A program made the translations under genes and the position numbers. DNA of 64,000 bases from Micractinium sp. NFX-FRZ (Eukaryota > Chlorophyta > Trebouxiophyceae > Chlorellales > Chlorellaceae). Of this stretch, positions 34,487 through 45,783 are shown one piece after another. The first letter of the stretch is position 1. Each line of letters starts with the position of its first letter. The notes under the pieces were generated by a model. It searched no databases. It worked only from the letters and a program-made list of their open reading frames with translations, and was not told where the DNA came from. The stretch covers positions 1 through 64,000 of the forward strand of contig JAPTJF010000014.1 in assembly GCA_029339195.1 (NCBI GenBank), written 5' to 3'.

Positions 34487-35120
34487 ATTCGCACAGCGGC
34501 AGCTTGCTCTGGCGGCAGCAGCCTGCTCTCAGCTGATGCCCCCAGTCCATAACAGATGTGCCCCTGATGTGTATGCAAGTGTGTTTTCCACTTTCCAAGC
34601 TGGTTCCTTGAAGCTAGTTCTCCTCTGCAATGCTCCTCCTCTCGACCCGCCTGACTGCTGTGTCACATGTCTGCCACGTCCCTTGCGCCGCCTGCTTGCA
34701 CCAAACACTGCTGCTGTACCCACACGCCTTGTGCCGCGGGCCGAGACCACCAGGAGTGTGCCGACCAATTGGGCGTGGTGGTGCGCATGCACAGCGGTCT
34801 CCCCGTGAACCCTGCCAGCTGGCCTGAGCTCACATGCTTAGGACCTGGTTGCTTGCATGGAAAGGCCTCGCTTGCAGCTGTGGTGCACCTTCACTTCGGA
34901 CAACCGTGAACAGCTGCTCCAGTAGCCAAATGTGGGAACAACAGCTGCTCAAGTAGCCAAATGGGGGAACAACTGCAGCACCAGCCTGCACAGCGCCTCT
35001 TTCTGGCTGTGCTGATGCGCTGCACCGACGCCCTTGCAACACTGCTGCTGTGTTGCAGCCTGCGGCGATGCCAGTGGCACGGCCATCTGCCAGCTACCGG
35101 TTTGGTTCAAAGCTGGCTCA
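34487..35120. other. Convergent 3' intergenic region
   Basis: The spacer between the F-box copy A stop and the JmjC gene stop. It holds a short direct repeat, AGTAGCCAAATG.GGGAACAA (about 34921 and 34953). No gene and no TGTAA signal were seen. Confidence 0.4.
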
Positions 35121-38106
35121 TCACAAGCACCCTGCCAGCTCAGAGTCCAGCACTGCCCGCAGCGCCTGCTGGGCAAACGCCTGCTTGCGTGCCAGGATTG
35201 CATCCAGCAGCGCTGATCGGTCCTCCACTGCTGAGTATAGCTCGTCGCAGGCGGCACCAACCGCTTCCTCTGCCTCCGCAGCGCTGCCTGCGGGGTGTGA
35301 GGGTGGGTGGGCAGGACGGGTGCTTGGGGGGACGGGCCAGGTGCATGGGCAGCGTGCATGGGCAGCGTGGGGTGACGAGCAGCGGCGGCACAGGGTGGCA
35401 CGATGTGCAGGCAGGTACGCATAGCAAGGCAACGCAACACACAGACGAGGGCTGGACAAAGCCATGCACCCCGCACAAGGCACTGACCCCCCTGCCTGCC
35501 AGCTTCCGCCAGCCCACCCACCTGCTGCCGCCAGCTCCTCCTGCCGCCGCTCGATGCATCCCGACAGCAGCTCCCAACCCGCAGGCTCCAAGCTGTGCAG
35601 CAGCAGCTGCGCTGCCAGCCCCGGGTGCCGGCGGCGCAGGTGCAGCAGGGCATCCAGCAGGGACTGTGCTGAGCTGGCAGCCAGCGTGGCAATGACGCTG
35701 GTGATGAGCGGCGGCGGGGGGCCAGCCGCCTGGTGCTCTGTCACAGCAGCCTCCAGCAGTGCCACCGCAGCGGCCTGCTCGGGAGGCAGCCCAGCTGCCG
35801 CTTGCTCCTGGGCCCCCACAGCTGGCGCCAGCTGGCCCTCACCAGTTGCCTCTTGCATCCGGCCGCCGGCTGCCTCCTGCCCCTGCCCCTCCTCGCGCTG
35901 CTCTCCTCGGCTGCAAGCAGCTGCAGCTGCCAGCTGGAGCAGGTCGCAGTGGGGCAGGGCCGCCAGCGCTGCCTGCTTCTGCTGCTCAACTAGGCTCTGC
36001 ACCAGGCGGCGGAGGTAGTACCTGCGAGGGTACGGAGGGTGGGGGGAGGAGGGGGCGTGGTGGTGTGTGTCAGGGAGTGACGGGGTGCTGGACCTTAATT
36101 TTGAGAGGAGTTCGAGGGTATACCTGAATGCACATGTGTGGAGAGCTACTCCAGGGGGAGAAAGGGTGCTGCGCCTGGACCCTCCCAGGTGGGCAGAGCA
36201 GGCAGAGCAGGCGCAGGGTTTGCCAGCGCCAGGCCAAAGGCCCTGCAGGCGTGCCACCAGCGTGCGAGGGCGACAGGTGGCATCCAAGCGGGCCGGGGCG
36301 GCAACTGCATGGCACAGCACCGCCGTCAGAGGCAGCCCCATGGCATGGCCCAGCCGGCGCAGCGCCGCCAGCTCAGCACACCTGTCCATGTGGCCGCCCA
36401 GCTGGCGGGACACGCCGCTCTCCCACCAATAGTTGACAGCCAGGGTGCCCTCGCTGCTGTCCACCTGCAGAGGCAGCGTGCCAGCCAATCAGACGCTCCC
36501 AGTGAAACTACAGTTGGAGTGCACGGAGCCAGCGGGACTCATGGGGCAGAGGCAGTGTGCCTGTGTAGATATCTCAAACACTCGCCAGTGGCGCGACACG
36601 CAGGCGGGCGGTGTGTACACGCTGCACGCCGGCTGGCCGCTGCTGCCTGCCTGCCGCCGGCGCACCGGCCTCCCACTCAGTGCCTGCTCACCTGGTGCCA
36701 CCAGCCTTCGGGTATGAACAGCGCATCGCCGGCAGGCACCTCGAAGCGCTGCACCTGGGGCAGCGCCTGCGCCAGCCGTGGGAACCGCCCCAGGTCGGGC
36801 TGCGCCAGGTCAGCGGGCGAGTGGTTTGCCGACTCAGCCGTCAGGGGCTGCGGGCTGAGGCAGGGCGTGGCGCTGGGAGGCGCCAGCCACACGGTTTTGG
36901 AGCCACGCACCACGCAGAGCAGGTTGGTGTACGGGTCGTAGTGGAGAGAGCTACGGGTGGCGCTGCAGGGCAAAACAGGGGCAGCGGTGTGCCAGTGAGT
37001 GAAGGTGCAACATACAGAGGCAGGTGGGACAACGTGGTTTGGGAGATAGGAGCGTGGGGCAACAGCGCTCTGGGGCGGCGGGTGGCGGGGGAAGGGCGTG
37101 GGGGGCAGCCGGGTGTGGGGAGACATGGGAGTGGGGGCAGGCACACCAGAAGGATGCAGCAACTCGGCAGGGGCAAGGCAGGGGCAGCACCAGACACACC
37201 TCTGGGCAGATGAAATGTGTGTTGCACAGATGGGGCAGAGGATGATGATTACAATGATTACGATGATTACGATGATTACGCACCCCACCCCTTGGTGTTG
37301 CCCCTCTCAGCCCTACCTGTGCCACGCATCCCTGGCCACTGCCCACCCTCCTGCCGCTCTCCTGTCCCTCACCTCATGCTCCCCCAAAAGTTGATCTGCG
37401 ACAGCGGGGCAGCCTGAAGCAGGGCGGGCACCCCCAAATCTTGCATCAGCGCATGCAGCGCCGCGGGATCCAGCCGTGGCTGCTCAGAAGCTTCGCTGCC
37501 ACTGCCGCGGCTGCCAGTGACGGCACCGCTTGGGCCGCAGCAAGCACTGCCGCCCCCGCCGCCACTGCCGCCGCCGCTGGCAGGGGCCGCCGCCGCTGCC
37601 GCCGCTGCCAGCGGGCTCTGAGCCAGGTAGAGGCGCAGGGGTTCGGCCCCTGGGGGCTGGTGCTGCTGCAGCTGACGTGCTAGGGAGCCTTCCAGGAACT
37701 CTCTGAGGGTGCACCCCAGCAGGATCAGGTGCTGCATGTCTCCGTAGGACCGCCCAGAAGAGGCGGGGCTGGCAAGCACCTCCACCCGCGCGTCGCCCGC
37801 CAGCGCCAGCAGCCGCTGCAGCCCCGACTCGCCCCGCCACAGCCGCAGAGCCGGCCAATGAGCCACCATGCCTGTGGGGAGTGCAGGTAAGCAGAGGGCA
37901 GGAGGCAGGATTGAGCCCTGGGGCAGCAGCAGTGCCCAAGCAGGCGGCGGCAGGCACGGCCGCCACACTCTCTGGAGGCCCAAACCCGCCGCGGCTCCGC
38001 CCACAGGAGCACTTCTTGGTTTTGAGCTCCTCATATCACCTGGGAAGTGCACAGGCACGCTGTTCTGCTCCAGCGACTGCACATCGGCATCCTCTTCGAA
38101 GGCCAT
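35121..38106 (-). CDS. JmjC / cupin-8 family oxygenase
   Basis: Coding exons from ATG 38106 (MAFEEDADVQSLEQNSVPVH): 38106-38040, 37871-37373, 36962-36692, then exons through about 36470, 36015 and 35290 to the TGA at 35123-35121. GMVAHWPALRLW is the cupin-8 opening motif, and QINFWGSM precedes the catalytic exon. That exon has SSLHYDPYTNLLCVVRGSK (the iron-binding H-x-D and 2-oxoglutarate region), then FEVPAGDALFIPEGWWHQV (second iron histidine) and LAVNYWWE. This is the JMJD5/JMJD7/TYW5-like type of Fe(II)/2-oxoglutarate dioxygenase, which hydroxylates proteins or RNA; the substrate is unknown. The oxygenase core is interrupted by an alanine/glycine-rich loop. It is followed by a long helical, Q- and A-rich C-terminal extension, YYLRRLVQSLVEQQKQAALA onward, that I do not recognise. 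Confidence 0.8.
37241..37280. repeat. Short ATGATTACG tandem repeat
   Basis: About four units of a 9-base ATGATTACG/ATGATTACA motif in an intron of the JmjC gene. This is a simple repeat, strikingly AT-rich for this GC-rich window. Confidence 0.8.
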
Positions 38107-38390
38107 CCCGGCGTGCTGTAGCTCCCTGTGAGTTGTTGACTGCGAGATGTGACTGCGAACGGGTTGGCGTAGTCACAAAGCCGACACAATCAACATGCAC
38201 CGTCCTTCCCAAAGTCCCGCCCTGGCAGGCTGCTGTGCTGTGCCGCTGCCGCCTTCCCTTCACCGCCCACGTCCGGCCCCTCTGCTCTCTGTTGAGACGC
38301 ATTCAAGATGCCCTACCCCCTGATTGCATTGTCTTGTATACATGCTCCCCTCTGTTGTCTGCTCCAAAGCATGCTCCACATGGGTGTCGC

Positions 38391-38733
38391 GCTGGCGCCG
38401 ACCAGCACAGCACACGCACACCACAATTGTCTTGCCTTCCATGTGAGTCCCTATCGGCCCTACTCTCCTCTGTGTCCCGTGTGCGTGCTTGGACAGTCGA
38501 GAAAATCACACCGGGGTTTCAGTTCAACGTCAGGGCAGGGCGATCAAAACCGGGGGACATGGGTTGAGCGGAGGAGGGGGGGAGGGTCGACAGGGCAATG
38601 CAACACTAGGGGAGTACTTGCTTCTGGGCTTTATGAATCGCTGGGCTATAATGATTGGCGGAAAAACTTGAGAAAGGGAAATTGAACGGGGCCACTAGGG
38701 GGGAGGGGGGGGGCGGGCGCGGGCAGCCAGCCG
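38391..38733 (+). repeat. Dispersed element, copy 1 (short form)
   Basis: 343 bases matching the two ends of the longer copy at 41332-42303, in the same orientation. The left part (38391 to about 38556) runs from GCTGGCGCCGACCAGCACAG to GGCGATCAAAACCGGGG. The right part (about 38562-38733) runs from GGTTGAGCGGAGGAGG to GCGGGCAGCCAGCCG. The 657-base middle of copy 2 is absent. It ends one base before the edge of the F-box duplication. No coding frame or terminal repeats were recognised, so the class of element is unknown. Confidence 0.75.
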
Positions 38734-38734
38734 T

Positions 38735-40955
38735 TGAGAGCAGGCCTGCTGCCGCCAGCGCAGGCTGCTGATTCACCCGTGCGAATTCACTTGATTGCGC
38801 CCTCTGGGATGCGCTCACAGCCCAGCAGCTCCCACATGAAGGTTGTGTGATCGGCGCCCTTGCCGGGCATGCGGCGCAGCTGCAGCGCCGGCCGCCGCGA
38901 CTTGACCTCTATCACAGCATCAAGCAGCTCCAAGGAGACCTGCGCATGCGGGTATGCCATCTGCTCCAGCCCCAGGCAGCGCAGCGGCGAGTGCGTCGCT
39001 GCAAAATCCCAGAACGCGTCCCACTGCTGCGGCTGCTGCCGCCTGGGGAGTTCGAGGCTGCACAGGTACTCCAGCTGGCGGGCGCCCGCCAGGGTGGCGG
39101 TGCCAGCCTTGATGAAGTTCCACGGCAGGCCCAGCCAGCGGATGGAGTCGAGCCAGGGGCCGGGGGACAGCTCGAATTCGCAATCTTCGTGCCCATTGGC
39201 GAACCAGAGGCGGCGCAGGCCGCGCATGCCGGCGATCGCGGCGGGGAAGTCGGGCTGGGTGGCGACGTAGAGCACGAGGGCCGTCAGGCAGGGGAGGTGC
39301 GCGAGCGCTGAGAGGACGGCTTGAGAGGCATCCAGGTCCTCCTCGAGTGTGTACGCCGTCAGGCTGTGCAGCTGCCTCAGCGTGGTCAGCACAGGCGGTA
39401 CCGCTGGCTGGTTGCCCTCCCAGTACAGGGCTGTCAGTGCGCTGAGGGCGGAGAGCGGCGCCATGCTGCTCCGGGAGTAGCGCATGTGCGTCAGCTGCAG
39501 GCTGCGCAGCTGGGTCAGCAGGGACAGCTGCACACGTGTTTGGGGTAGGGCAGGGGGTGGGTGAGAGCCAGGAAGGTACTGGGGGCGAGAGGGTGCAGCG
39601 GCAGCAGCAGCAGCAGTTGAATGCACAAGCTTTGTGCCCGGCCTGTATGCAACTGCACAGCAGATGCGACGGTGCAGTGACCCCAACAAGCCCACAGGAT
39701 GGAGTAGGTGGCCACGCAAGGCTCCCACTCCTGAGGGGCTCTTGCACAGTGCAGCTGCAGCCGCACCTGGCCAGGCATCTCCCGGGTGCTCCCGTCGGCG
39801 ATGCACAGCCGCGTGAGCGAGGGCGGCAGGCGCACAGACCCCAGATCAACAGGGTTCCCACGCAGCTCCGCAAACTGAAGCGCCTGCATGCGGTGCATGC
39901 CCGGCGGCAGGCTCAGGGGCAGGCTGCCAAGGTGGCCGTCACGCCCCACCCGCAGCTCCCGGAGCGCAGTGAGTGATGTGAGCCACGCGGTGGCCGCCAG
40001 CGGCGTCTGCGGGCTGATGCGCAGCGCAGTCAAGCCGCCCACTGCAGTGCAGGCTTCCAGGCAGCCGATCACAAGCGCCGCCAGCTCGCTGCGCTGTTCC
40101 TCATACACAAACATGAATGGGTCCTGTGGCCAATGTATGTCCAGGTCCAAACAGCGGATGTGACGCGCGTGCGCAACGAGGAAGCCCCGCAGGGCGTGCG
40201 CGCGGGGCAGCACGTTAGCTCCGGTGATGTGGATGTCCAGATGGGCCCTGGCCAGCCTGGAAAAGCGCTTGCTGACCAGAGTCACGGTGTGCAGCCTGCA
40301 AGAGAGGGCCTGGGGCTGCTGAGCTCAGACTGAGCGTGGCGGCGGCTGCGCTGCCAACTGCGGCAGCCGCGTCGGCGGCGGCAATATGAAGACGAATCAC
40401 CTCTCCCCACTGTCTATCGGGTGCAGGCACTTTTCAAGCAGGTCGTCTGGCAGCGACGCGATGCCAGCCGCGTCTCCTGCGAAAGCGCCAAACGGTGAGG
40501 CGAGCCCGCGCGGTGGCGGCATGGTGACAGCCATTGCTGGAGTTGGAATTGCCGAGTGGCAATTGCAGGCAGAATGGGCGGCGCTAGGCGACGGTGGCGT
40601 GCGTGCTGGGCGTGCTGGGGCTGCCTCGTCGTCTACGCCTGACCAGCATGAGCCTCTTCTTGCTGGGAGGGACACGGTGCTTGTGCATTGTGCAGCTTTA
40701 TTGCTAGCAAGCTGCAACACGCACCATTTCAAACAAGCTGTTCAGACGTGCACCAGCTGCTGAGCTACCTGTGCCGTCCCGCCACCGCTGCTGCCCAGCT
40801 CGGCTTCCTCAGCTGCCCTGCACGTCCGCTTGTGTGTGACCTTTGACAGCTGATGCAAGTGACGGGTTGCAGAATGATGCTGTCACACAGGATATAGAAG
40901 TGCAATGAGCCGAGGTTGCAGCATGCCCGCCACATCATCATGTGGGCGTCGATGC
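38735..40955 (-). repeat. Inverted segmental duplication, arm B
   Basis: The reverse-orientation partner of 32155-34531. It contains F-box copy B, its promoter, and near 40915-40955 a remnant of the RMD1-like gene's last exon: GGTTGGGTGGGCGTGCATCG against GGCTGGGTGGGCGTGCATTG, so the stop TGA is changed to CGA. Beyond about 40955 similarity fades. Confidence 0.8.
38787..40522 (-). CDS. F-box / leucine-rich protein, copy B
   Basis: Three exons (40522-40401, 40295-39767, 39527-38787) give 463 residues in the same exon-intron plan and phases as copy A. ATG 40522 (MPPPRGLASPFGAFAG) was chosen by alignment to copy A; an ATG four codons upstream at 40534 is also in frame. The F-box is intact (IASLPDDLLEKCLHPID, then VTLVSKRFSRLARAHLDI). 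The leucine-rich part is close to copy A in the last exon but differs strongly in the first half of exon 2, where copy B is several residues shorter. All splice sites are GT-AG. No frameshift or premature stop was seen, so it is probably functional. Its stop lies only 54 bases from the element at 38391-38733. Confidence 0.8.
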
Positions 40956-41331
40956 ACGCCCACCCAACCCAGGTGAGCTCGTGCGAACGCAGCTGTGTGC
41001 ACGAGGGCTGGCTGGCGGGGTTGGCGCGGCTGGCTGGGTACCTTCACAACCACTGCTGCCACCTTCACAGCCACTGCCTGCATGCCTGGCGAGCGTGGCT
41101 GGTCACCCAAATGCACGGTGTCGAGACGCCGCTGCGCAGGGCAGGAGCGGGCCCCGCCGCTGGCATTTCCGGGCTGCCCCAGCGGCAGGGCACACCCGTA
41201 GTGTGGCGCATCTGCACGCCGCCCTCATCCCGCCCCGCTGCCGGTGGGTGCCTGCTCGCCTTCCTTGCCCAACCCCAGCACAGAAGCAACCCGCCAACCA
41301 AGCTACAGACACCCGGTTGGGGCTGGCGCCG

Positions 41332-42303
41332 ACCAGCACAGCACACCGCACACCACATTGTCTTGCCTACCATGCAAGTCCGCCCCACCCTCCTGTGTGC
41401 CTGTGCGTGCCTGGACAGTCGAGCAAATTACACCGGGGTTTCAGTTCAAAGTCAGGGCAGGGCGATCAAAACCGGGGGGCTTGGGGCACATCAGACGCCC
41501 CCTCGGGCAAGGACAACAGGACGCAGGGCAAATGTGGATGGTGGTGTGGGCGTGTGTGTGTGTGCTGTGTGATGGCAGGCGCGATGAAATGGGCAGCGGC
41601 GCACTCACAGGGAGGGGAGGCAAGCAAAGAAGGAGGGGGCGGGGCGGACCAGTTCAGTTTAGAAAGGCTATGGGAGTGCTAGTAGGGGAGTAGCGCTGAA
41701 GGGCAGGTGGGCGGCTTGCCTGGGCGCCGCCGCAGGGTGGCGGGGCGGGGGCCTGCCAGAAAACCCAGGGGAAACGGTGGTGGATAGTCGGCAGTGAGAG
41801 AGGGGGAGGATCCTGGCCAGGGCAACGGTGGCGAGTGAAATCGAGCGTGGAGCCGGCAGGCGACATATGCTGCCGGGCGCGCGGGAAGTGTGGGCAATCA
41901 GTTGGGGGCAGGGGCGCAGAAGCCCGCCCGCCGCTACCGTAGCGTGGGAGGGGCGGGTGGGGAGGGAGGGGGCGGCCGCCAGGGGCGGCCGCCGCATTTG
42001 TGCATACACAGCAGACGTGGGGTTGTTGTTGGAGGGGAGAAAGTTCTTTCAGCGCGGCCGCCGGGGCAGAGCTGGTTTTTGAGGGACGAAACGGGGGGGT
42101 GCACGCTAAGGGGGAAGGCACCGCGCAGGGGGAGCAGGGTTGAGCGGAGGAGGGGGGGAGGGTCGACAGGGCAATGCAACACTAGGGGAGTACTCGCTTT
42201 TGGGCTTTATGAATCGCTGGGGAATAATGATTGGCGGAAAAACTTGAGAGGGGGCAAGTGAACGGGGCCACTAGAGGGGGGGGCGGGCGCGGGCAGCCAG
42301 CCG
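41332..42303 (+). repeat. Dispersed element, copy 2 (long form)
   Basis: 972 bases that begin and end with the same sequences as copy 1. The extra middle segment (about 41480-42136) is G-rich on this strand and holds no convincing gene; the minus-strand frames are proline-rich and low in complexity. No target-site duplication or inverted ends were recognised. Together with copy 1 it flanks F-box copy B as direct repeats. Confidence 0.7.
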
Positions 42304-42800
42304 AGCGAAGAGGGGCAGGAGGGAAGGGGGGGGGAGCTCATTCCTTGGGGTGGGTGGTAGGGGGGTGGGTGCGTGTACCTTGGGGAGGATGAGTGGGTGT
42401 GCAGGAGTCTGAGCGGGCTGTCGGCGCTCGCAAGTGCTAGAATTTGTGGCGGTGTTGCTTGGCCCGAAATGCAGAGAAGCAGGGAGCAGGGAACGAGGGG
42501 GCGGAGAGGGACGGACGGCTGGCAGGGCTGGCAGGGCGACTGGGGGGTAGGAGGGCAGGGGTACGGACGGTATGTGCAGTGCTCTTGTGTGTGGGTGCGG
42601 TGCGGGGCGGGGCTGACGTGTGTTGTTCCGGTCGGCGGTCCTCCTACCTCCCTCGGTATCATGGGGACGGCGGTTGGGGCTCCTCCTCCGCAGGGGTTTC
42701 GGCAGCGTGCGAGCCAGAGCATGATTGGTGGTGGGGGTTCTGCAGGGTGGGTGCGCGGCTTTCAGCCGGCGGCACCTTGGGGTTTGGCGGGGCGGCGCGC
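42304..42800. other. G-rich intergenic region, no gene seen
   Basis: The stretch between the end of the long repeat copy and the KH-WW gene stop. It is strongly G-rich on the plus strand and would be the 3' untranslated region and flank of the minus-strand KH-WW gene. Confidence 0.35.
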
Positions 42801-45783
42801 TCACATGGCGGCCTGGCCCTGCGCGGTGGGGCGAGTCAGCGAGGACTGCAGGGGGGGGAGCAGCGGGGGGGCAGGGGAGCATAGGTGAGCACGGTGCGGT
42901 GCCGGGTGAGCAGCGGGAGCCGAGTCTGACAGAGGCTGGCTGCCATGCCTGGACGCAAGGCAAGCCGTCCACTGCAGCGCACGCAGCAGTGCACTGCACT
43001 ATTGCAGTCGCCGCCACAGGCTTGCATTCCTTGCCCACCAACCCGCCAAGTCGTCAAGCAATGCACTTGAAACACCACCCCGCCTCACCTCCTGGGTCAC
43101 GTGGTTGACGTAGTAGACCAGGCCCTGGCCGTCAGTCACCTTGGCCCAGCCGGGGGGCAGCATGCTGTCCGAAGAGGTGAGCACGCTGACGTGGCTGGCG
43201 CTGGCGGTGGAGGGGGGCAGGTCGGAGTGGGAGGCGGGCGGGGAGAGGCCCGTGGCGGCCAGCTTGGCGGCCAGGGCCTCCTCGGCAGCGGCGCCGATGC
43301 CGCTGCTGGCGGCGCCCTGGGAGGAGGGGGAGCCCACGGCACCATAGCGCCCCAGGGGGGAGCCCGTGTCGCTGCCAGGGCGGCGCGTGGTGAGCGAGGG
43401 ATTGGCGGCGGCCAGCGCGGCGGCGGCGGGGGACGTGCGGCCAGAGCCTGCATGGGTGGGAGAGCGGAGGAAGGGGAGAGCGGTGACGCACACGAGTGGC
43501 TCAAGCATGGCTCAAGCACGCAAGCAGGAAGAGGTGGTGGCAGGCTGCAAGTATCTGCAGGCAACTTTCAACTGGCAAGAAAACTAAAAACCAAACGTTA
43601 CCCCGCCCCAAACCTTTACCCCGACTGCTGCAGCCGCAGAAGCTCACCTGCCGAGGAGTGGGTGGCGGTGGGGGAGGTGCCCAGGTACGAGCCCGGGGCC
43701 TGGGCCAGGCCCCCCAGCATCGCGGCCGAGTTGGGGCCGGGCACCGGCACGCTCATGCTCTGTGCGGGGCTGGTGGCGCCGCTGCCGCCAGACAGCGCGG
43801 AGAGGGCGCTGCCGGCGGGGGCGGCGCCATAGGAGCGGTCGCTGCCGGCGCCGGCGACCACGGCGGGGGCGCCAGTGGCGCTGAGCATCAGAGAGGAGCT
43901 GGGGGGCAGGCCAGGGGCGGAGCTGGCGGGAAGCTGGTGGGCGCTCATGCCGGCAGCGCCACCGCTGGCCACACCCATGTGCTGACCGCCGCCCAGCAGC
44001 CCAGCCTGAGCCAGCAGGGCCTGGATGGTGGCGTGGTCGGCTTGGCCTCCGTGGGCGGGGTTCTGACCGCCCATCTCCTGCTGCTGCTGGTGGTGCTGCT
44101 GCATGGTCATGGCAGGCTGCTGCTGCTGCTGCTGCTGCTGCATCTGCTGCTGGTGCTGGCCGGCGAGCTGGCCCAGCAGCTGGTTGAGCAGAGCGTCTGC
44201 GGGGGCGAGGCGGGAAGGCAGTGTGGCAGGGTGAGCGCTGGCGCGACGGCGCGATAGGGGGCAGGGCATGGCGGGACAGGCGGGCGAGCTAGCAGGCACA
44301 CAGGGGGGAAGCACGGCACACGGCAGCATGCCACGCCCACATCCAGCCCAGCGCAGTCCCTAGCAATGTGGCCCCTGCTTACCCTGTGAGGCACCGGGGC
44401 CGCCCATCTGGGGCATGCCGGGCATGGAGGGGCCGCCCATGGGGCCGCCAGCACCGCCCTGCTGCTGCTGGCCCAGCAGGGCCGCAATGGCCTCGGGGGT
44501 GAGGCCGCCAGCGAGGTTGTTGGCGGCGGCGGCGCGCAGGGGGGTCATGGGCGGCGTCAGGGGGCCGGTGGGCGGGCTGCTGCGCAGCATCTGGGCGGCG
44601 GCCAGAGGGTCGTCGGGGTTGTACACCTGACGGGGGGTACCAGGGGGAGGGAGGGGCAGGAGGCAGCAGGGTGAGAGGACATGGCAGGAAAGGGGCCCTT
44701 CGCAGCAGGGCTGCAGGATGCAGGGAAGCAGAGGCCTCCTCAAGCCTCGAGCCAGCAGGCGGCACTGCTGCTGGACAGCAAGCACTCCAGGCCCCGCAGT
44801 GGCCCCCACCGCCCTGCCTGGCAGCACACCTCAGCCACTTGAGTCCCCCTCCCCTGCAGCCCGGTGCACGCCCCCGCACAATTGAAACCCACCCACCTGG
44901 CTGGGCGGCACAAAGCCGTAGCCCTGCACGTACACCGGCTGCGGCTGGCCAAAGCCGGGCATGCCGGGCTGGCTGGTGGAGAGCGCGATCTGGCGCAGCA
45001 TGGCAAAGCCCTTGAAGGTGCCGCGCACAATGTCGTTCACCATGGACACAGCCAGCTGCAGGCTCTGGGGGGAGCCTGCGATGGTGACGCGCGTGGGGTC
45101 GGTGGACTGGTCAATCTGCGGAGCAGGGGGGAGGTGGGGAGGGAGACGGGAGGGAGGGGCGATTCAGAAGCGGCTGGCGGCGGGGCAGGAAGGGTGAGCC
45201 TCCAAAAGGTGAGGTGTGGCAGGTCGGCATCGCGCTGAGTGTTGAGGAGAAAGAGCAGCAGGGAAGGCGGCCACCTTGGCGGCTGGCTGGCTGGCTGGCA
45301 GCAGCGCGCTGAGGGCAGGCAGCCGCAGCCGGCGCCTGCTGGAGGCTTCCGGCTGTTGCGTTCCGCTGCGAAGGCTGCCTGCCCGCCAACCCAGCTGAGG
45401 GCGGCCACCGCAGCACCGCGGGCTCACCCACACCTCTCCTCCCACAATACAACCTGCCTGCAGCCCCACCCAGCGCCCCCACCCACCTGAATCATGGCGC
45501 CGGTGTACTGCTGCAGGCTCTTGATGGTCTCGCCACCCTTGCCAATCACGCGGCCAACCATCGACTTGGGGCACTCCACCACCGCCGTCTGCTTGGGCAG
45601 CATCTTGGCGCCCAGCAGCTGCACCAGCTGCTGGATCTGGGCTGGGTCAGCCATGCCGCCGGGTGCGCCGCCAGCCGCGGCTGGGTCGTGCATTGGGGGG
45701 CCCACGCCGGGTACAGTGTGCGGCGGGTACTGCGGCGGGTACTGTGGGTGCTGCGGCCCTAGGCCGAACCCCGCGGCATGCAT
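42801..45783 (-). CDS. KH-domain RNA-binding protein with C-terminal WW domain
   Basis: From ATG 45783 (MHAAGFGLGPQHPQYPPQYP, proline/tyrosine-rich), a single KH domain is split by an intron: AVVECPKSMVGRVIGKGGET carries the GxxG loop (GKGG), and VTIAGSPQSLQLAVSMVNDI closes the fold. A long disordered middle follows, with NPDDPLAAAQMLRSSPP, poly-Q (QQMQQQQQQQQ) and serine/glycine stretches. The C-terminus is a WW domain: MLPPGWAKVTDGQGLVYYVN, joined across an intron to a 15-codon last exon (42845-42801) that gives SSLTRPTAQ and the TGA. KH + WW proteins usually act in splicing or mRNA fate. The second WW tryptophan is replaced by leucine. The frame is open upstream of 45783 as far as a stop near 45860, so an extra 5' exon is possible. 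Confidence 0.75.

Larger units (their letters stand above)
32155..34531 (+). repeat. Inverted segmental duplication, arm A
   Basis: This interval matches 40955 down to 38735 in reverse orientation. It includes the last codons of the RMD1-like gene (GWVGVH and stop), its 3' flank, the F-box promoter and all three F-box exons with both introns. Alignable similarity ends at CCTGCTCTCA (34522-34531). Identity was judged by eye. Confidence 0.8.

Noticed and set aside
40883..41116. 77-codon minus-strand frame near arm B as a gene
   Set aside because: Its GWVGVH piece is the duplicated tail of the RMD1-like gene; the remainder is repeat-like (VAVKVAAVVVKV) and lacks a partner exon.
41480..42136. 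Extra segment in element copy 2 as a spliceable intron
   Set aside because: Neither end has GT or AG at the boundary on either strand, so deletion or insertion is the simpler explanation.
41668..42722. Proline-rich minus-strand open frames as genes
   Set aside because: Low-complexity translation of a G-rich tract with no domain, no splice pattern and partial overlap with a repeated element.
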